A DNA stretch of 6,882 nt from Chitinophagales bacterium (GTDB lineage Bacteria > Bacteroidota > Bacteroidia > Chitinophagales > JAHDHT01), in contig JAHDHT010000046.1 of assembly GCA_020631175.1 (NCBI GenBank), positions 1 through 6,882 of the forward strand, read 5' to 3'. The notes under the pieces are model-generated. The model was not told the DNA's origin, did no database searches, and saw only the letters and a list, made by a program, of their open reading frames with translations. This document shows positions 1 through 6,882 of this stretch, in pieces. Within the stretch, counting starts at the first letter, position 1. Each line of letters opens with the position of its first letter. The translations under genes and the position numbers were made by a program.

Positions 1-60
1 TATTCATATATTCAATAATACGTAAAAATATTATCACTGAATGTAAGATTCATGTAAAAT

Positions 61-89
61 AAAAAGGGGCGAATTTAATTCGCCCCTTT
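61..89 (-). terminator. Rho-independent terminator of paralog A
   Basis: A perfect inverted repeat with 13-base arms (AAAGGGGCGAATT at 63-75 and its complement at 77-89) encloses a single central base; in RNA the loop would open to about five bases. On the minus strand the stem ends in CCCC followed by TTTTT and an A/T-rich run. It begins three bases after the TAA of paralog A, which fits its terminator. The core CGAATT-T-AATTCG resembles the palindrome at 2665-2690. Confidence 0.85.
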
Positions 90-92
90 CAT

Positions 93-2567
93 TTATTCAA
101 TAATTAATTTTTTATTGACTATACCTTCATTGCTGTGAAAGCGTATCATATAAATTCCTGAATCAAACTCAGTTAAATTCAGTTCTGTGTTATTCCCTGA
201 TAATAGATTTTTTTGTAAAACTTGTGCTCCAAGAATATTATAAATTTCTAATGATTGAATTTGCAGATCTGGATAGTTGATATTTAGCTGTCCTTTTGTA
301 GGGTTCGGCAAGAGCTGAATACTTTCTGCAATATTATCTTCAATTCCAATCGTCATTTCAACAATTACTTCACGAATTGCTGTTGCAGGATTTCCGGTTT
401 GATCTGTTGCTGTATAAGTAACATTATAAGTACCCGGTGTAGAACCGTCAACAGCAGAGTAGTCTACATCCACATCAATATCGCCAACTGCATCAAAGTT
501 ATCACTCACTTGATAACCGGGATCATTTAATTGATTGAAAGTTTGGTTTTCATAAATTGTAAATGGATTATCACCTAATAATGTAATTACCGGAGGTTCA
601 GTATCCAGGAATGCAGAAACAGTAATATCCTGACAGATTGTTTCTCCTCCATCATCATTAGAAACCGTTAAACAAACGGTATAGGTGCCGTCCATGTTGT
701 CGAATGCATAATCAACGCTTTGACCACTTGCTGTTGAACCATCACCAAAATCCCAGGTATATCCACAGGCATTATCTGAGCCAATTGCTTCAAAAGTGTA
801 TTCAATAGAAACAGTAGCATCAGGAGTTGCTGTAAAACTGTCTGCTGATGCAGGGTCGGGTGAGTAGTTTGAAATTTCAGGAGTTTCTGTAAACTCTCCA
901 TCCGAAAAAATAACATCTCTTATATAATGAAATTGAACTGGGTTGTATTCATCTAAAGGTATTTCAGTAAATACAGAAGGAACCCGATAATCATTATTGG
1001 CATCGATTGTTGCATCAGGCGAGGCGGTATGATAAAATGCATTACCTGTCCAAACCGGATCTCCAAAAGTAAATTCTTTTACCGGAGTGGTTAAGCCCGT
1101 ACTAATATCATAACCGATACCACGTAAATCACGATAAGGTCTTGCTAAAGAAGAGTCAACCGGAGCATCGAGGTAGGTAACAAATAACTTGGTTCCGTCG
1201 GGAGATACACTTAACTGACTTCTTTGGAAATTATTAAATGTAGGTACGATATCCTGACCGGACGGAGATTCTATATCGGTTAGTTTAATAATTTCCCAGG
1301 TTTCAGTTCCGATACTATAATGTAACAGCGTAAGTACGAATGGTGTTACCGTACCATCTTCAGAAGCATATATAGTATATGGTTCTAATACTGAGTACAC
1401 TCCACCTAAAGCTGTCCATGATAAAAGATAATAAAAATCACCATTTGCATCTACAGCTACATCGCTATCTAAAAAAGACGCCGTTAAACCTGTTTCGAAC
1501 GTATTGCCTAAGGTGTCGATTACGAAATTTTTATAATCCTGAATGAAACCATCAAAATTATTCATATCAAAAGTTGAAGGATCTGTCCATGTTGCACCAC
1601 CATCATTGGTAGTCATCATGCATGGAACATAAGAGCGGGTATAATCTTCAGTACAAGTTCCTATATCTCCAATCCATGAAATATATCCAACCAAACCATC
1701 GGAAGCCCAATCGATGTGTTGCTGCGAACCGTAAGATGTTCCGTCAAAAGATTCATCCCAGCTAATCGGAACAAGACTATAATCTACTGTTGTATTTGTT
1801 CCGTCTGTTTCTAAACTGTAATAAATTAATTCATCAAAATCGGTTCCGTTAAATTCCCAGTCTAAAGCAGTATAGCTTCCCGGAATTCTTTCTGTTAAGG
1901 AATTTGGGATTAAAACATTTCCATAGTTTACTACTTCAGTAAAAGAAACGCTGGAGTTAACGGTTGTATCGGCAGAATTTAAACTTAATGATCCACCGGC
2001 ATATCCATCCCAGATATTTGCACTAACTCCATCATGAGTGGCACCTAAGAAAACGGCATAAGCACTATTCGGATCTGTATTTCCATCCGGATTATAAATG
2101 GCCATTTGAGGATACCTTGCCTGTCCGTTCGGGATGTTTTGACCAGGATTATAATTAAGCGGACCGACATTTATTTTTGTGTCGAGCCATGTATTACCTC
2201 CGGTTGTTGAAATATCAATATTATAATTGGATGTGGAAGTAGCAGAATTTGTATTTGGATCTCCTCTATGAATAAATACGACCGTATTTAAATCTTCATC
2301 GGCATCGACCATGTTCGAAGTGCCTCGAATTATAGTAAATAAATTACCGGCCTGACCAATAGGAACGGATAAGGTAGATTGGCTCATGTCGGAAGGATAA
2401 TTAATATCGGGGTTTACCTGACCGATTGAAAGATTACCTGCATCGAGATCACAAATTTGATTTACGATATCCTGTTGAGTAATTTTTTTAACGGACGCTG
2501 TATTTCCGGCATTCAGTTGAGCAGATAACAATCCGATTAAAAGAAGAATTGGTAATAATCTTTTCAT
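93..2567 (-). CDS. T9SS-secreted PKD/DUF5011 protein, paralog A (824 aa)
   Basis: Predicted secreted multidomain protein of unknown function. Residues 1-20 form a Sec signal peptide (MKRLL, then a hydrophobic core), with likely cleavage after LNA. Residues ~25-560 form a long domain with two Asp-box (BNR) motifs, S-T-T-G-G-N-T-W at 120-127 and N-D-G-G-A-T-W at 321-327. These suggest a sialidase-like beta-propeller, but I see no convincing sialidase active site. A PKD domain follows at ~580-652 (WDFGDG at 605-610), then a DUF5011-like Ig domain at ~656-736, then a type A T9SS sorting domain at ~748-824 (PNPTKG at 754-759, GIYMIRF at 804-810, terminal KKLIIE). By family knowledge the tail directs outer-membrane export and is removed by the sortase PorU. 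The ATG is favoured because it opens the signal peptide and an in-frame TAA lies eight codons upstream. The leader has no Shine-Dalgarno sequence. It lies 185 bp downstream of its paralog B, behind a strong terminator. Domain calls at the C-terminal end are secure; the role is unknown. Confidence 0.93.
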   Translation of the reverse strand: MKRLLPILLLIGLLSAQLNAGNTASVKKITQQDIVNQICDLDAGNLSIGQVNPDINYPSDMSQSTLSVPIGQAGNLFTIIRGTSNMVDADEDLNTVVFIHRGDPNTNSATSTSNYNIDISTTGGNTWLDTKINVGPLNYNPGQNIPNGQARYPQMAIYNPDGNTDPNSAYAVFLGATHDGVSANIWDGYAGGSLSLNSADTTVNSSVSFTEVVNYGNVLIPNSLTERIPGSYTALDWEFNGTDFDELIYYSLETDGTNTTVDYSLVPISWDESFDGTSYGSQQHIDWASDGLVGYISWIGDIGTCTEDYTRSYVPCMMTTNDGGATWTDPSTFDMNNFDGFIQDYKNFVIDTLGNTFETGLTASFLDSDVAVDANGDFYYLLSWTALGGVYSVLEPYTIYASEDGTVTPFVLTLLHYSIGTETWEIIKLTDIESPSGQDIVPTFNNFQRSQLSVSPDGTKLFVTYLDAPVDSSLARPYRDLRGIGYDISTGLTTPVKEFTFGDPVWTGNAFYHTASPDATIDANNDYRVPSVFTEIPLDEYNPVQFHYIRDVIFSDGEFTETPEISNYSPDPASADSFTATPDATVSIEYTFEAIGSDNACGYTWDFGDGSTASGQSVDYAFDNMDGTYTVCLTVSNDDGGETICQDITVSAFLDTEPPVITLLGDNPFTIYENQTFNQLNDPGYQVSDNFDAVGDIDVDVDYSAVDGSTPGTYNVTYTATDQTGNPATAIREVIVEMTIGIEDNIAESIQLLPNPTKGQLNINYPDLQIQSLEIYNILGAQVLQKNLLSGNNTELNLTEFDSGIYMIRFHSNEGIVNKKLIIE
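360..830 (-). repeat. Duplicated PKD-DUF5011 coding block, copy in paralog A
   Basis: This block encodes residues 580-736 of paralog A and aligns without gaps to residues 591-747 of paralog B (3032-3502). I count 137 of 157 identical residues, the most conserved part of the tandem pair. The DNA differs at many silent positions. Confidence 0.85.
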
Positions 2568-2664
2568 AAAAATGAATTTAGAGGGTTAAAAACAATGTAT
2601 TAAAATAGTGAAAAAGCTGCATTAAAGCATAAGGTAAAATTGTTGATTACAATATTTTGACAAT

Positions 2665-2690
2665 GTAGAGTCGAATTAATTCGATTCTAC
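2665..2690. repeat. 26-bp near-perfect palindrome between paralogs B and A
   Basis: The arms GTAGAGTCGAATT (2665-2677) and AATTCGATTCTAC (2678-2690) are complementary at 12 of 13 positions with no spacer. It abuts the terminator of paralog B and lies ~100 bp upstream of the start of A. It could be a second transcription stop, a protein-binding dyad, or a copy of a dispersed palindromic repeat. Its core CGAATTAATTCG is nearly the same as the core of the hairpin at 63-89. The palindrome itself is plain in the sequence; its role is not known. Confidence 0.7.
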
Positions 2691-2691
2691 G

Positions 2692-2725
2692 AAAAAGCCC
2701 TTTCTGCGAAGCAGAAAGGGCTTTT
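2692..2725 (-). terminator. Rho-independent terminator of paralog B
   Basis: A perfect 15-bp stem (AAAAGCCCTTTCTGC at 2693-2707 with its complement at 2711-2725) encloses a three-base loop. On the minus strand it ends in GGGC followed by five T. It lies 27 bp beyond the stop of paralog B and before the start of paralog A, so most transcripts of B should end here and A probably needs its own promoter. The flanking A and T runs would also let it act on the plus strand, but no plus-strand gene is seen. Confidence 0.88.
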
Positions 2726-2752
2726 AAAATTATTTAAACGTTTAATCAGAGA

Positions 2753-5272
2753 TTAGTCTCTGCTTAACGTGACTTTTTTGTTTGCAACACCTTGCTCAGT
2801 TTGTAAGCTGATTATATACATACCTTCGTCGAAAGTAGATAAATCAAGCTCCATATTTGTAGTAGAAGATGCATCTCTTTCGATCATTAATTCACCGATT
2901 ACATTGTAAACAGCAATAGTGTTTACCTGAAGCTCAGGGTAAGATAAACTTACTAAACCTTCAGTTGGGTTCGGGAATAAGTTGATGTTTTCTAAAGCTA
3001 AAGCTTCGATATCAATTGAAGTATCTTCAATAACCGTTACTTCTCTGATTGCAGTAGCAGGATTACCTGTCTGATCAGTAGCAGTATATGTTACATCATA
3101 AGTACCTAAAGTTGAACCATCAACAGCAGAGTAATCAACGTCAACATCGATATCACCTACAGCATCAAAGTTATCAGATACAGTATAACCAGGATCATTT
3201 AACTGGTTGAAAGTCTGATTTTGTAAGATTGTAAATGGGTTCTCACCTAATAATGTGATTACCGGAGGTTCAGTATCTACGAAAGCAGAAACAGTTACGT
3301 CTTGGCAAATTGTTTCACCACCGTCATCATTTGTAACTGTTACACATACATTATAAGTACCATCAAGGTTATCGTAAGTGTAGGTAGCAGATTGACCTGT
3401 TGCAGTAGAACCGTCACCGAAATCCCAGCTGTAACCACAAGCATTAGCAGAACCAATAGCTTCGAAAGTGTACTCGATAGATACAGTTGCATCAGGAGTA
3501 GCGGTGAAACTGTCTGCAGTAGCAGGATCAGCAGTATAGTTAGAGATTTCAGGAGTTTCAGTAAACTCAGCGTCAGAGAAAATTACATCTCTGATGTAGT
3601 GATACTGAACAGTACTTAAATCATCCGTTAAGATCTGAGTGAAAACAGAAGGAACTCTGTGATCGCCATTACCATCAATTAGACCGTTAGGAGCTGCACA
3701 GTGGAATAATGCATTACCACCCCATACAGGATCACCGAAAGTGAAATCTTTTACAGGAGTTGTTAAACCAGTTGCAACATCGAAACCAACACCTCTTAAA
3801 TCACGGTAAGGTCTGGCAACAGAAGAATCAACAGGAGCATCTAAATAAGTTACAAATAACTTAGTTCTATCTGGAGAAGCAGTTAATTGACATCTGTATT
3901 CATTAGCAAAATCAGGAAGGAAATCCTGAGATGTTGGAGATTCTAATTCAGCAATTTTGATCATATCCCATGTTCCGTTTGCTTTGCTCCAGTGAACCAT
4001 AGCTAAACAGTAAGGAGTAACTGTACCGTCTACTGATAAAGAAACAGTATAAGGAGAAGCCTCACCTGTAGCATCATCATATCCTCTTGCAGTAATAGCA
4101 CAAAGGTAGTAGAAGTCACCGTTAGCATCGATAGCAGCATCTGCATCGTAGAAAGCAACAGTAGCACCAGTTTCAACCTGAGTACCTAAGGTATCAATGT
4201 TGTTTAATGCGTAATCAGTTACGAAACCGTCAAAGTTTGTCATTTTGAAAGTAGCAGGATCAGACCATGTAGCTCCACCATCTTCAGTACGCATCCAAGC
4301 AGGAGCATAACCTCTTGTGAAATCATCAGTACAAGACCCGATATCACCTGCGAACATAATCATACCTTCCTGACCTGTAGCATCCCAAGCTAATTGTTGT
4401 AAAGTAGCATAAGATGTACCATCAAAAGCCTCATCGTGAGGCATTGGTACTAAAGCATTACTGAAAGAAGTAGTAGTACCGTCTGTAGAAATAGAGTAGT
4501 ATACTAATTCATCAAAATCAGTACCGTTGAATTCCCAATCTAAGTTATTGTACTCACCTGGTACTCTTTCAACTAATGATTCAGGAATTACTACGTTTCC
4601 GTAGTTAACAACTTCTGCAGTCTCTGTTCCTTCAACGATGTTGTTTTCAGAAGAAGAAAGACTTAAAGAACCACCAACATATCCATCCCAAACATTAGCT
4701 GAAACACCATCGTGGGTAGCACCCATAAATACTGCATATGCAGCATTAGGATCTGTGTTACCTGCCGGGTTGTAGATAGCTACCTGTGGGTAACGACCTT
4801 GTCCGTTTGGCTCATTTAAACCAGGAGTTGAGTTGATAGGACCAACATTAACTTTAGAGTCGATCCATGTATTTCCACCAGTGGTAGAAATATCAACGTT
4901 GTAGTTAGAAGTAGAAGAAGCGTTATCCGGATTTAATCCCGGGTCACCTCTGTGAATGAATACAACAGCATTCAAATCTTCATCTGCATCAACCATGTTA
5001 TTGGCGATTAAGATGGTGTAAAGATTACCAGACTGTCCGATAGGAACTGATAATGTGGTCTGGCTCATGTCGTCCGGGAAATATACATCCGGGGTTACAT
5101 TGTCAAACGAAAGATTCCCTTCTTGCAGATCGCAAAGTTTGTTCATCAATTCCGCATGACTTACGTTTCTTTTCTCAACTTTATTTGCAGTTCCATTTAA
5201 GCCGGCAACAGCGTTGAAGGCTAAACCAAATACTACAGCAAAAGCAAGTAAAAATGGTAAACGTGTTCTCAT
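2753..5272 (-). CDS. T9SS-secreted PKD/DUF5011 protein, paralog B (839 aa)
   Basis: Paralog of the 824-residue protein next to it, with the same domain order and unknown function. The signal peptide is residues 1-23, with cleavage likely after AVA (an AxA motif). The N-terminal domain (~30-570) carries Asp-boxes at 129-136 (STTGGNTW) and 330-336 (EDGGATW). The PKD domain is at ~591-663 (WDFGDG at 616-621), the DUF5011-like Ig domain at ~667-747, and the T9SS type A tail at ~759-839 (PNPTEG at 767-772, GMYIISL near 817-823, KKVTLSRD at the end). Mature B has nine cysteines and A has six; four B positions (391, 422, 461, 525) are non-Cys in A. Beyond roughly the first 80 codons, codon choice is strongly biased to TAC, AAC, ATC, GGT, GCT and TCT, unlike A, which suggests high expression. 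A possible promoter lies ~60 bp upstream and a strong terminator 27 bp past the stop, so it is probably transcribed by itself. The start is set by the signal peptide. Confidence 0.94.
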   Translation of the reverse strand: MRTRLPFLLAFAVVFGLAFNAVAGLNGTANKVEKRNVSHAELMNKLCDLQEGNLSFDNVTPDVYFPDDMSQTTLSVPIGQSGNLYTILIANNMVDADEDLNAVVFIHRGDPGLNPDNASSTSNYNVDISTTGGNTWIDSKVNVGPINSTPGLNEPNGQGRYPQVAIYNPAGNTDPNAAYAVFMGATHDGVSANVWDGYVGGSLSLSSSENNIVEGTETAEVVNYGNVVIPESLVERVPGEYNNLDWEFNGTDFDELVYYSISTDGTTTSFSNALVPMPHDEAFDGTSYATLQQLAWDATGQEGMIMFAGDIGSCTDDFTRGYAPAWMRTEDGGATWSDPATFKMTNFDGFVTDYALNNIDTLGTQVETGATVAFYDADAAIDANGDFYYLCAITARGYDDATGEASPYTVSLSVDGTVTPYCLAMVHWSKANGTWDMIKIAELESPTSQDFLPDFANEYRCQLTASPDRTKLFVTYLDAPVDSSVARPYRDLRGVGFDVATGLTTPVKDFTFGDPVWGGNALFHCAAPNGLIDGNGDHRVPSVFTQILTDDLSTVQYHYIRDVIFSDAEFTETPEISNYTADPATADSFTATPDATVSIEYTFEAIGSANACGYSWDFGDGSTATGQSATYTYDNLDGTYNVCVTVTNDDGGETICQDVTVSAFVDTEPPVITLLGENPFTILQNQTFNQLNDPGYTVSDNFDAVGDIDVDVDYSAVDGSTLGTYDVTYTATDQTGNPATAIREVTVIEDTSIDIEALALENINLFPNPTEGLVSLSYPELQVNTIAVYNVIGELMIERDASSTTNMELDLSTFDEGMYIISLQTEQGVANKKVTLSRD
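3032..3502 (-). repeat. Duplicated PKD-DUF5011 coding block, copy in paralog B
   Basis: Partner of the block at 360-830, in direct orientation about 2.67 kb away. It encodes residues 591-747 of paralog B, covering the PKD WDFGDG motif and the DUF5011-like Ig domain. The whole genes are duplicates; this part is set apart only by its higher conservation. Confidence 0.85.
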
Positions 5273-5331
5273 AATACGTGCGTTTATTATTTAATGGTTA
5301 TAAAATAGATTTTTAATGTATTCTTAATGAG

Positions 5332-5362
5332 TAAAAGTATCAAAAAAACAATGAAATAACAA
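5332..5362 (-). promoter_or_regulatory. Possible Bacteroidetes-type promoter of paralog B
   Basis: On the minus strand, TTG (5362-5360), a 20-base spacer and TACTTTTA (5339-5332) match the Bacteroidetes sigma consensus of TTG, 17-23 bases, then TAnnTTTG, except for the last base of the -7 box. Initiation would be near 5325, giving an A/T-rich leader of about 50 bases with no Shine-Dalgarno motif, as is usual in this phylum. The region is A/T-rich, so chance matches are easy. Confidence 0.4.
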
Positions 5363-5378
5363 AAATCTTTGATGTTCA

Positions 5379-5421
5379 AAACCCTATAAAATCGGCAGTT
5401 TTAGTGGGGTTTGTCTGCCAA
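5379..5421 (-). other. Possible structured RNA (hairpin or H-type pseudoknot) after yidC
   Basis: Read on the minus strand, two interleaved stems can form. Stem 1 pairs TTGGCAG (5421-5415) with CTGCCGA (5398-5392), seven pairs including one G-U. Stem 2 pairs AAACCC (5412-5407) with GGGTTT (5384-5379), six pairs. The linkers are 2, 8 and 7 bases. A competing form nests TAAAA/TTTTA (5403-5399 with 5391-5387) inside stem 2 and ends in TTTT, so it could serve as a weak terminator of yidC, whose stop lies ~110 bp upstream. No other terminator is seen in this gap. Confidence 0.3.
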
Positions 5422-5529
5422 AATTTCTATTCGACATTTAATACTGTCCACTCACTACTTTAAAAGTACTGCTCACGAAATTAATCTGCTGTCAGCTACA
5501 GACCTACTTTAAGATTTATGACATTAATA

Positions 5530-6882
5530 TTACTTTTTTCTGCGCTTCTTGTTTGCGCGATCCTTTTGAAGCTCCTGGCTTTGCCGCTGCATATCTTCCA
5601 AACGCTTTTGGAAATTCGACTTTTTGACCGGTTTTTTCTTGTTGGCAGCTATTTGAGCTTTAAGTTTATCTTCATTAATAAAGAACTTCTTAATCACATA
5701 TTGCTGGATGTATGTAATGATATTACTTAAGAAGAAATAATAGGTTAATGCAGCAGAAAGACTGTTAAATATACCAAGGAACATCACCGGCATAGCATAT
5801 TGCATGATTTTCATTTGTGAAGCCATTGCTTCATTGGTTTGCGGTGTCATCTGCTGATTCATCCGCATATATAGGAAACTCGAAACAGTCATCATCAATG
5901 TGAATAAACTAACATGGTCTCCATAAAATGGAATATTGAAGGGTAACTGCATGATTGAATCGTAGGTAGAAAGATCTTCAGCCCATAAAAAGGGTTGTTG
6001 TCTTAATTCGATGGATGCCGGGAAGAAGCGATACATCGCAAACAGTATTGGCATTTGTAGTAAAGTAGGTAAACATCCACCCGCAGGATTTACACCCGCT
6101 TTTCTGTACAAAGCCATTGTTTCCATCTGGGCTTTCTGGCGGTCTTTGCTGTGTTTTTCATTGATAGCCTTGATATCATCCTTCAGCAAATTCATCTTTG
6201 CAGATGATTTATACGTTCTGTAGGTAAGTGGGAACAATACCAGCTTGATCAACAAAGTTAAAATCAGAATGATAATCCCATAATTCGGGATAAAACCATT
6301 TAAGAAGTTAAATAGAGGAATAATCACCCGGGCATTAATGAACCTGAATATATTTCCACCCAAAGGCACCATACGATCAAGGTCGAGATCATAGCTTTTC
6401 AGTAAAGAAAAATCGTTAGGACCCAAATACATCTGCATTGGAATATTAAACTGATCTTTACCTGCGAAATATTCAATTTCTAGATTGGCGCTAGCAATTT
6501 TAATAGTATCCTGAGCATTTTCAGGTCCCATTTTAACTTCAAAATCTCCTCTTTCAAATTTGTCGTCGGCGATTAAAGTCTGATTAAAGAATTGTTGTTT
6601 AAAGCCTACCCATTTTACGCCGGTAACATCCGTTTCATCGTCTTTATTACAGTTACAATAATCAACTTCATCAGCTTCATCCCGGTAGAAAACAGAACTC
6701 ATCGGAATTTCGCTCTTTGCTTCTTTTTCATGTGCCCGCATAATGCTCTTCCAATTCAACTGAATGATTCTGTTGCTTGAATTGAGCATATCATTATCAA
6801 AACCAACAAACTGCACATCATAGTCGAGCATATATTCTCCGTCATTAAGCGTATACGTTTGAAGAATATATCTGCTTGAATC
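5530..6882 (-). CDS. yidC: Membrane protein insertase YidC, 5'-truncated by the window edge
   Basis: YidC/Oxa1/Alb3 insertase, which inserts and folds inner-membrane proteins with or without SecYEG. The reading frame stays open to the window edge, giving 450 visible residues; the ATG at 6831 is internal because coding sequence continues 17 codons upstream. Family length suggests that roughly 150-190 N-terminal residues (TM1 and part of P1) are missing. Numbering from the first visible codon, residues 1-175 are the end of the periplasmic P1 domain. The conserved core then holds a hydrophobic segment at ~189-221, KAGVNPAGGCLP at 261-272 leading into the next segment (~271-287), another at ~323-340, and two more within ~362-397. 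Lys213 sits where E. coli YidC has the functional Arg of the hydrophilic groove (TLLIKLVLFPLT against TIIVRGIMYPLT); from memory this Lys is usual in Bacteroidetes, so it is not a defect. The last 53 residues hold 20 Lys/Arg, fitting the ribosome-contacting tail of the family. The stop is TAA. Confidence 0.96.
   Translation of the reverse strand, partial: DSSRYILQTYTLNDGEYMLDYDVQFVGFDNDMLNSSNRIIQLNWKSIMRAHEKEAKSEIPMSSVFYRDEADEVDYCNCNKDDETDVTGVKWVGFKQQFFNQTLIADDKFERGDFEVKMGPENAQDTIKIASANLEIEYFAGKDQFNIPMQMYLGPNDFSLLKSYDLDLDRMVPLGGNIFRFINARVIIPLFNFLNGFIPNYGIIILILTLLIKLVLFPLTYRTYKSSAKMNLLKDDIKAINEKHSKDRQKAQMETMALYRKAGVNPAGGCLPTLLQMPILFAMYRFFPASIELRQQPFLWAEDLSTYDSIMQLPFNIPFYGDHVSLFTLMMTVSSFLYMRMNQQMTPQTNEAMASQMKIMQYAMPVMFLGIFNSLSAALTYYFFLSNIITYIQQYVIKKFFINEDKLKAQIAANKKKPVKKSNFQKRLEDMQRQSQELQKDRANKKRRKK

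Noticed and set aside
969..989. YRVP motif like the F/YRIP of sialidases (A residues 527-530)
   Set aside because: In sialidases this motif is near the start of the catalytic domain and is followed by further active-site residues. Here it lies at the end of the domain and the others are not seen.
2259..2267. RGD tripeptide in both paralogs (IHRGDP, A residues 101-103, B residues 108-110)
   Set aside because: The integrin-binding meaning of RGD has no support in a bacterium of unknown lifestyle, and the tripeptide is common by chance. Conservation is explained by the surrounding conserved segment.
2623..2652. Possible promoter of paralog A (TTG, 18 bases, TATGCTTTA)
   Set aside because: The -7 box has an extra base compared with TAnnTTTG, and other equally poor matches exist in this A/T-rich stretch. 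Paralog A probably has its own promoter here, but I cannot place it.
3302..3619. Open frame of 105 codons on the plus strand
   Set aside because: It lies wholly inside the coding sequence of paralog B on the other strand, has no recognisable domain, and its Ser/Ile/Val-rich content follows from the antisense codons. The same applies to the short frames at 668-916, 5518-5730, 6011-6223 and 6592-6780.
5455..5512. Repeated CTACTTTAA (5455-5463 and 5504-5512) downstream of yidC
   Set aside because: Two nine-base matches in A/T-rich DNA are expected by chance, and no third copy or link to a promoter is visible.
6292..6340. Loss of the conserved core Arg of YidC, suggesting an inactive insertase
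   Set aside because: The residue is replaced by Lys, which keeps the charge and, as I recall, is usual in Bacteroidetes YidC. The rest of the core motifs are intact.

Overview
The window reads as chromosomal DNA of a member of the Bacteroidota. Evidence: two proteins end in type IX secretion (T9SS) type A sorting domains, the YidC is of the Bacteroidetes type with a large periplasmic P1 domain and a Lys where many other YidC proteins have the conserved core Arg, the DNA is AT-rich, and the leaders are A/T-rich with no Shine-Dalgarno sequence. The genus cannot be fixed from this sequence.

All genes lie on the minus strand, so the transcriptional order runs from right to left. (1) 6882-5530: the 3' three-quarters of yidC (membrane protein insertase), whose 5' end lies beyond the right edge. 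(2) 5529-5273: a 257-bp gap with a possible structured RNA or weak terminator and a plausible Bacteroidetes-type promoter. (3) 5272-2753: an 839-residue secreted protein (paralog B) with signal peptide, a ~540-residue domain with two Asp-boxes, a PKD domain, a DUF5011-like Ig domain and a T9SS sorting tail. (4) 2752-2568: a strong intrinsic terminator followed directly by a 26-bp palindrome. (5) 2567-93: an 824-residue paralog (A) with the same architecture. (6) 92-1: a perfect hairpin terminator three bases after the stop of A, and nothing else visible.

B and A are a tandem duplication of one secreted, probably cell-surface protein. They should cross the inner membrane by Sec and the outer membrane by T9SS. 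YidC is housekeeping, and I see no functional link to the pair beyond adjacency. The terminator after B suggests that B and A can be expressed separately. B shows a strong preference for TAC/AAC/ATC/GGT-type codons that A lacks, so I infer that B is the more highly expressed copy. No RNA gene, CRISPR array, insertion sequence or defence system is visible. The least explained content is the long N-terminal domain of A and B, the uneven divergence between the copies, and the palindromic and pseudoknot-like intergenic elements.
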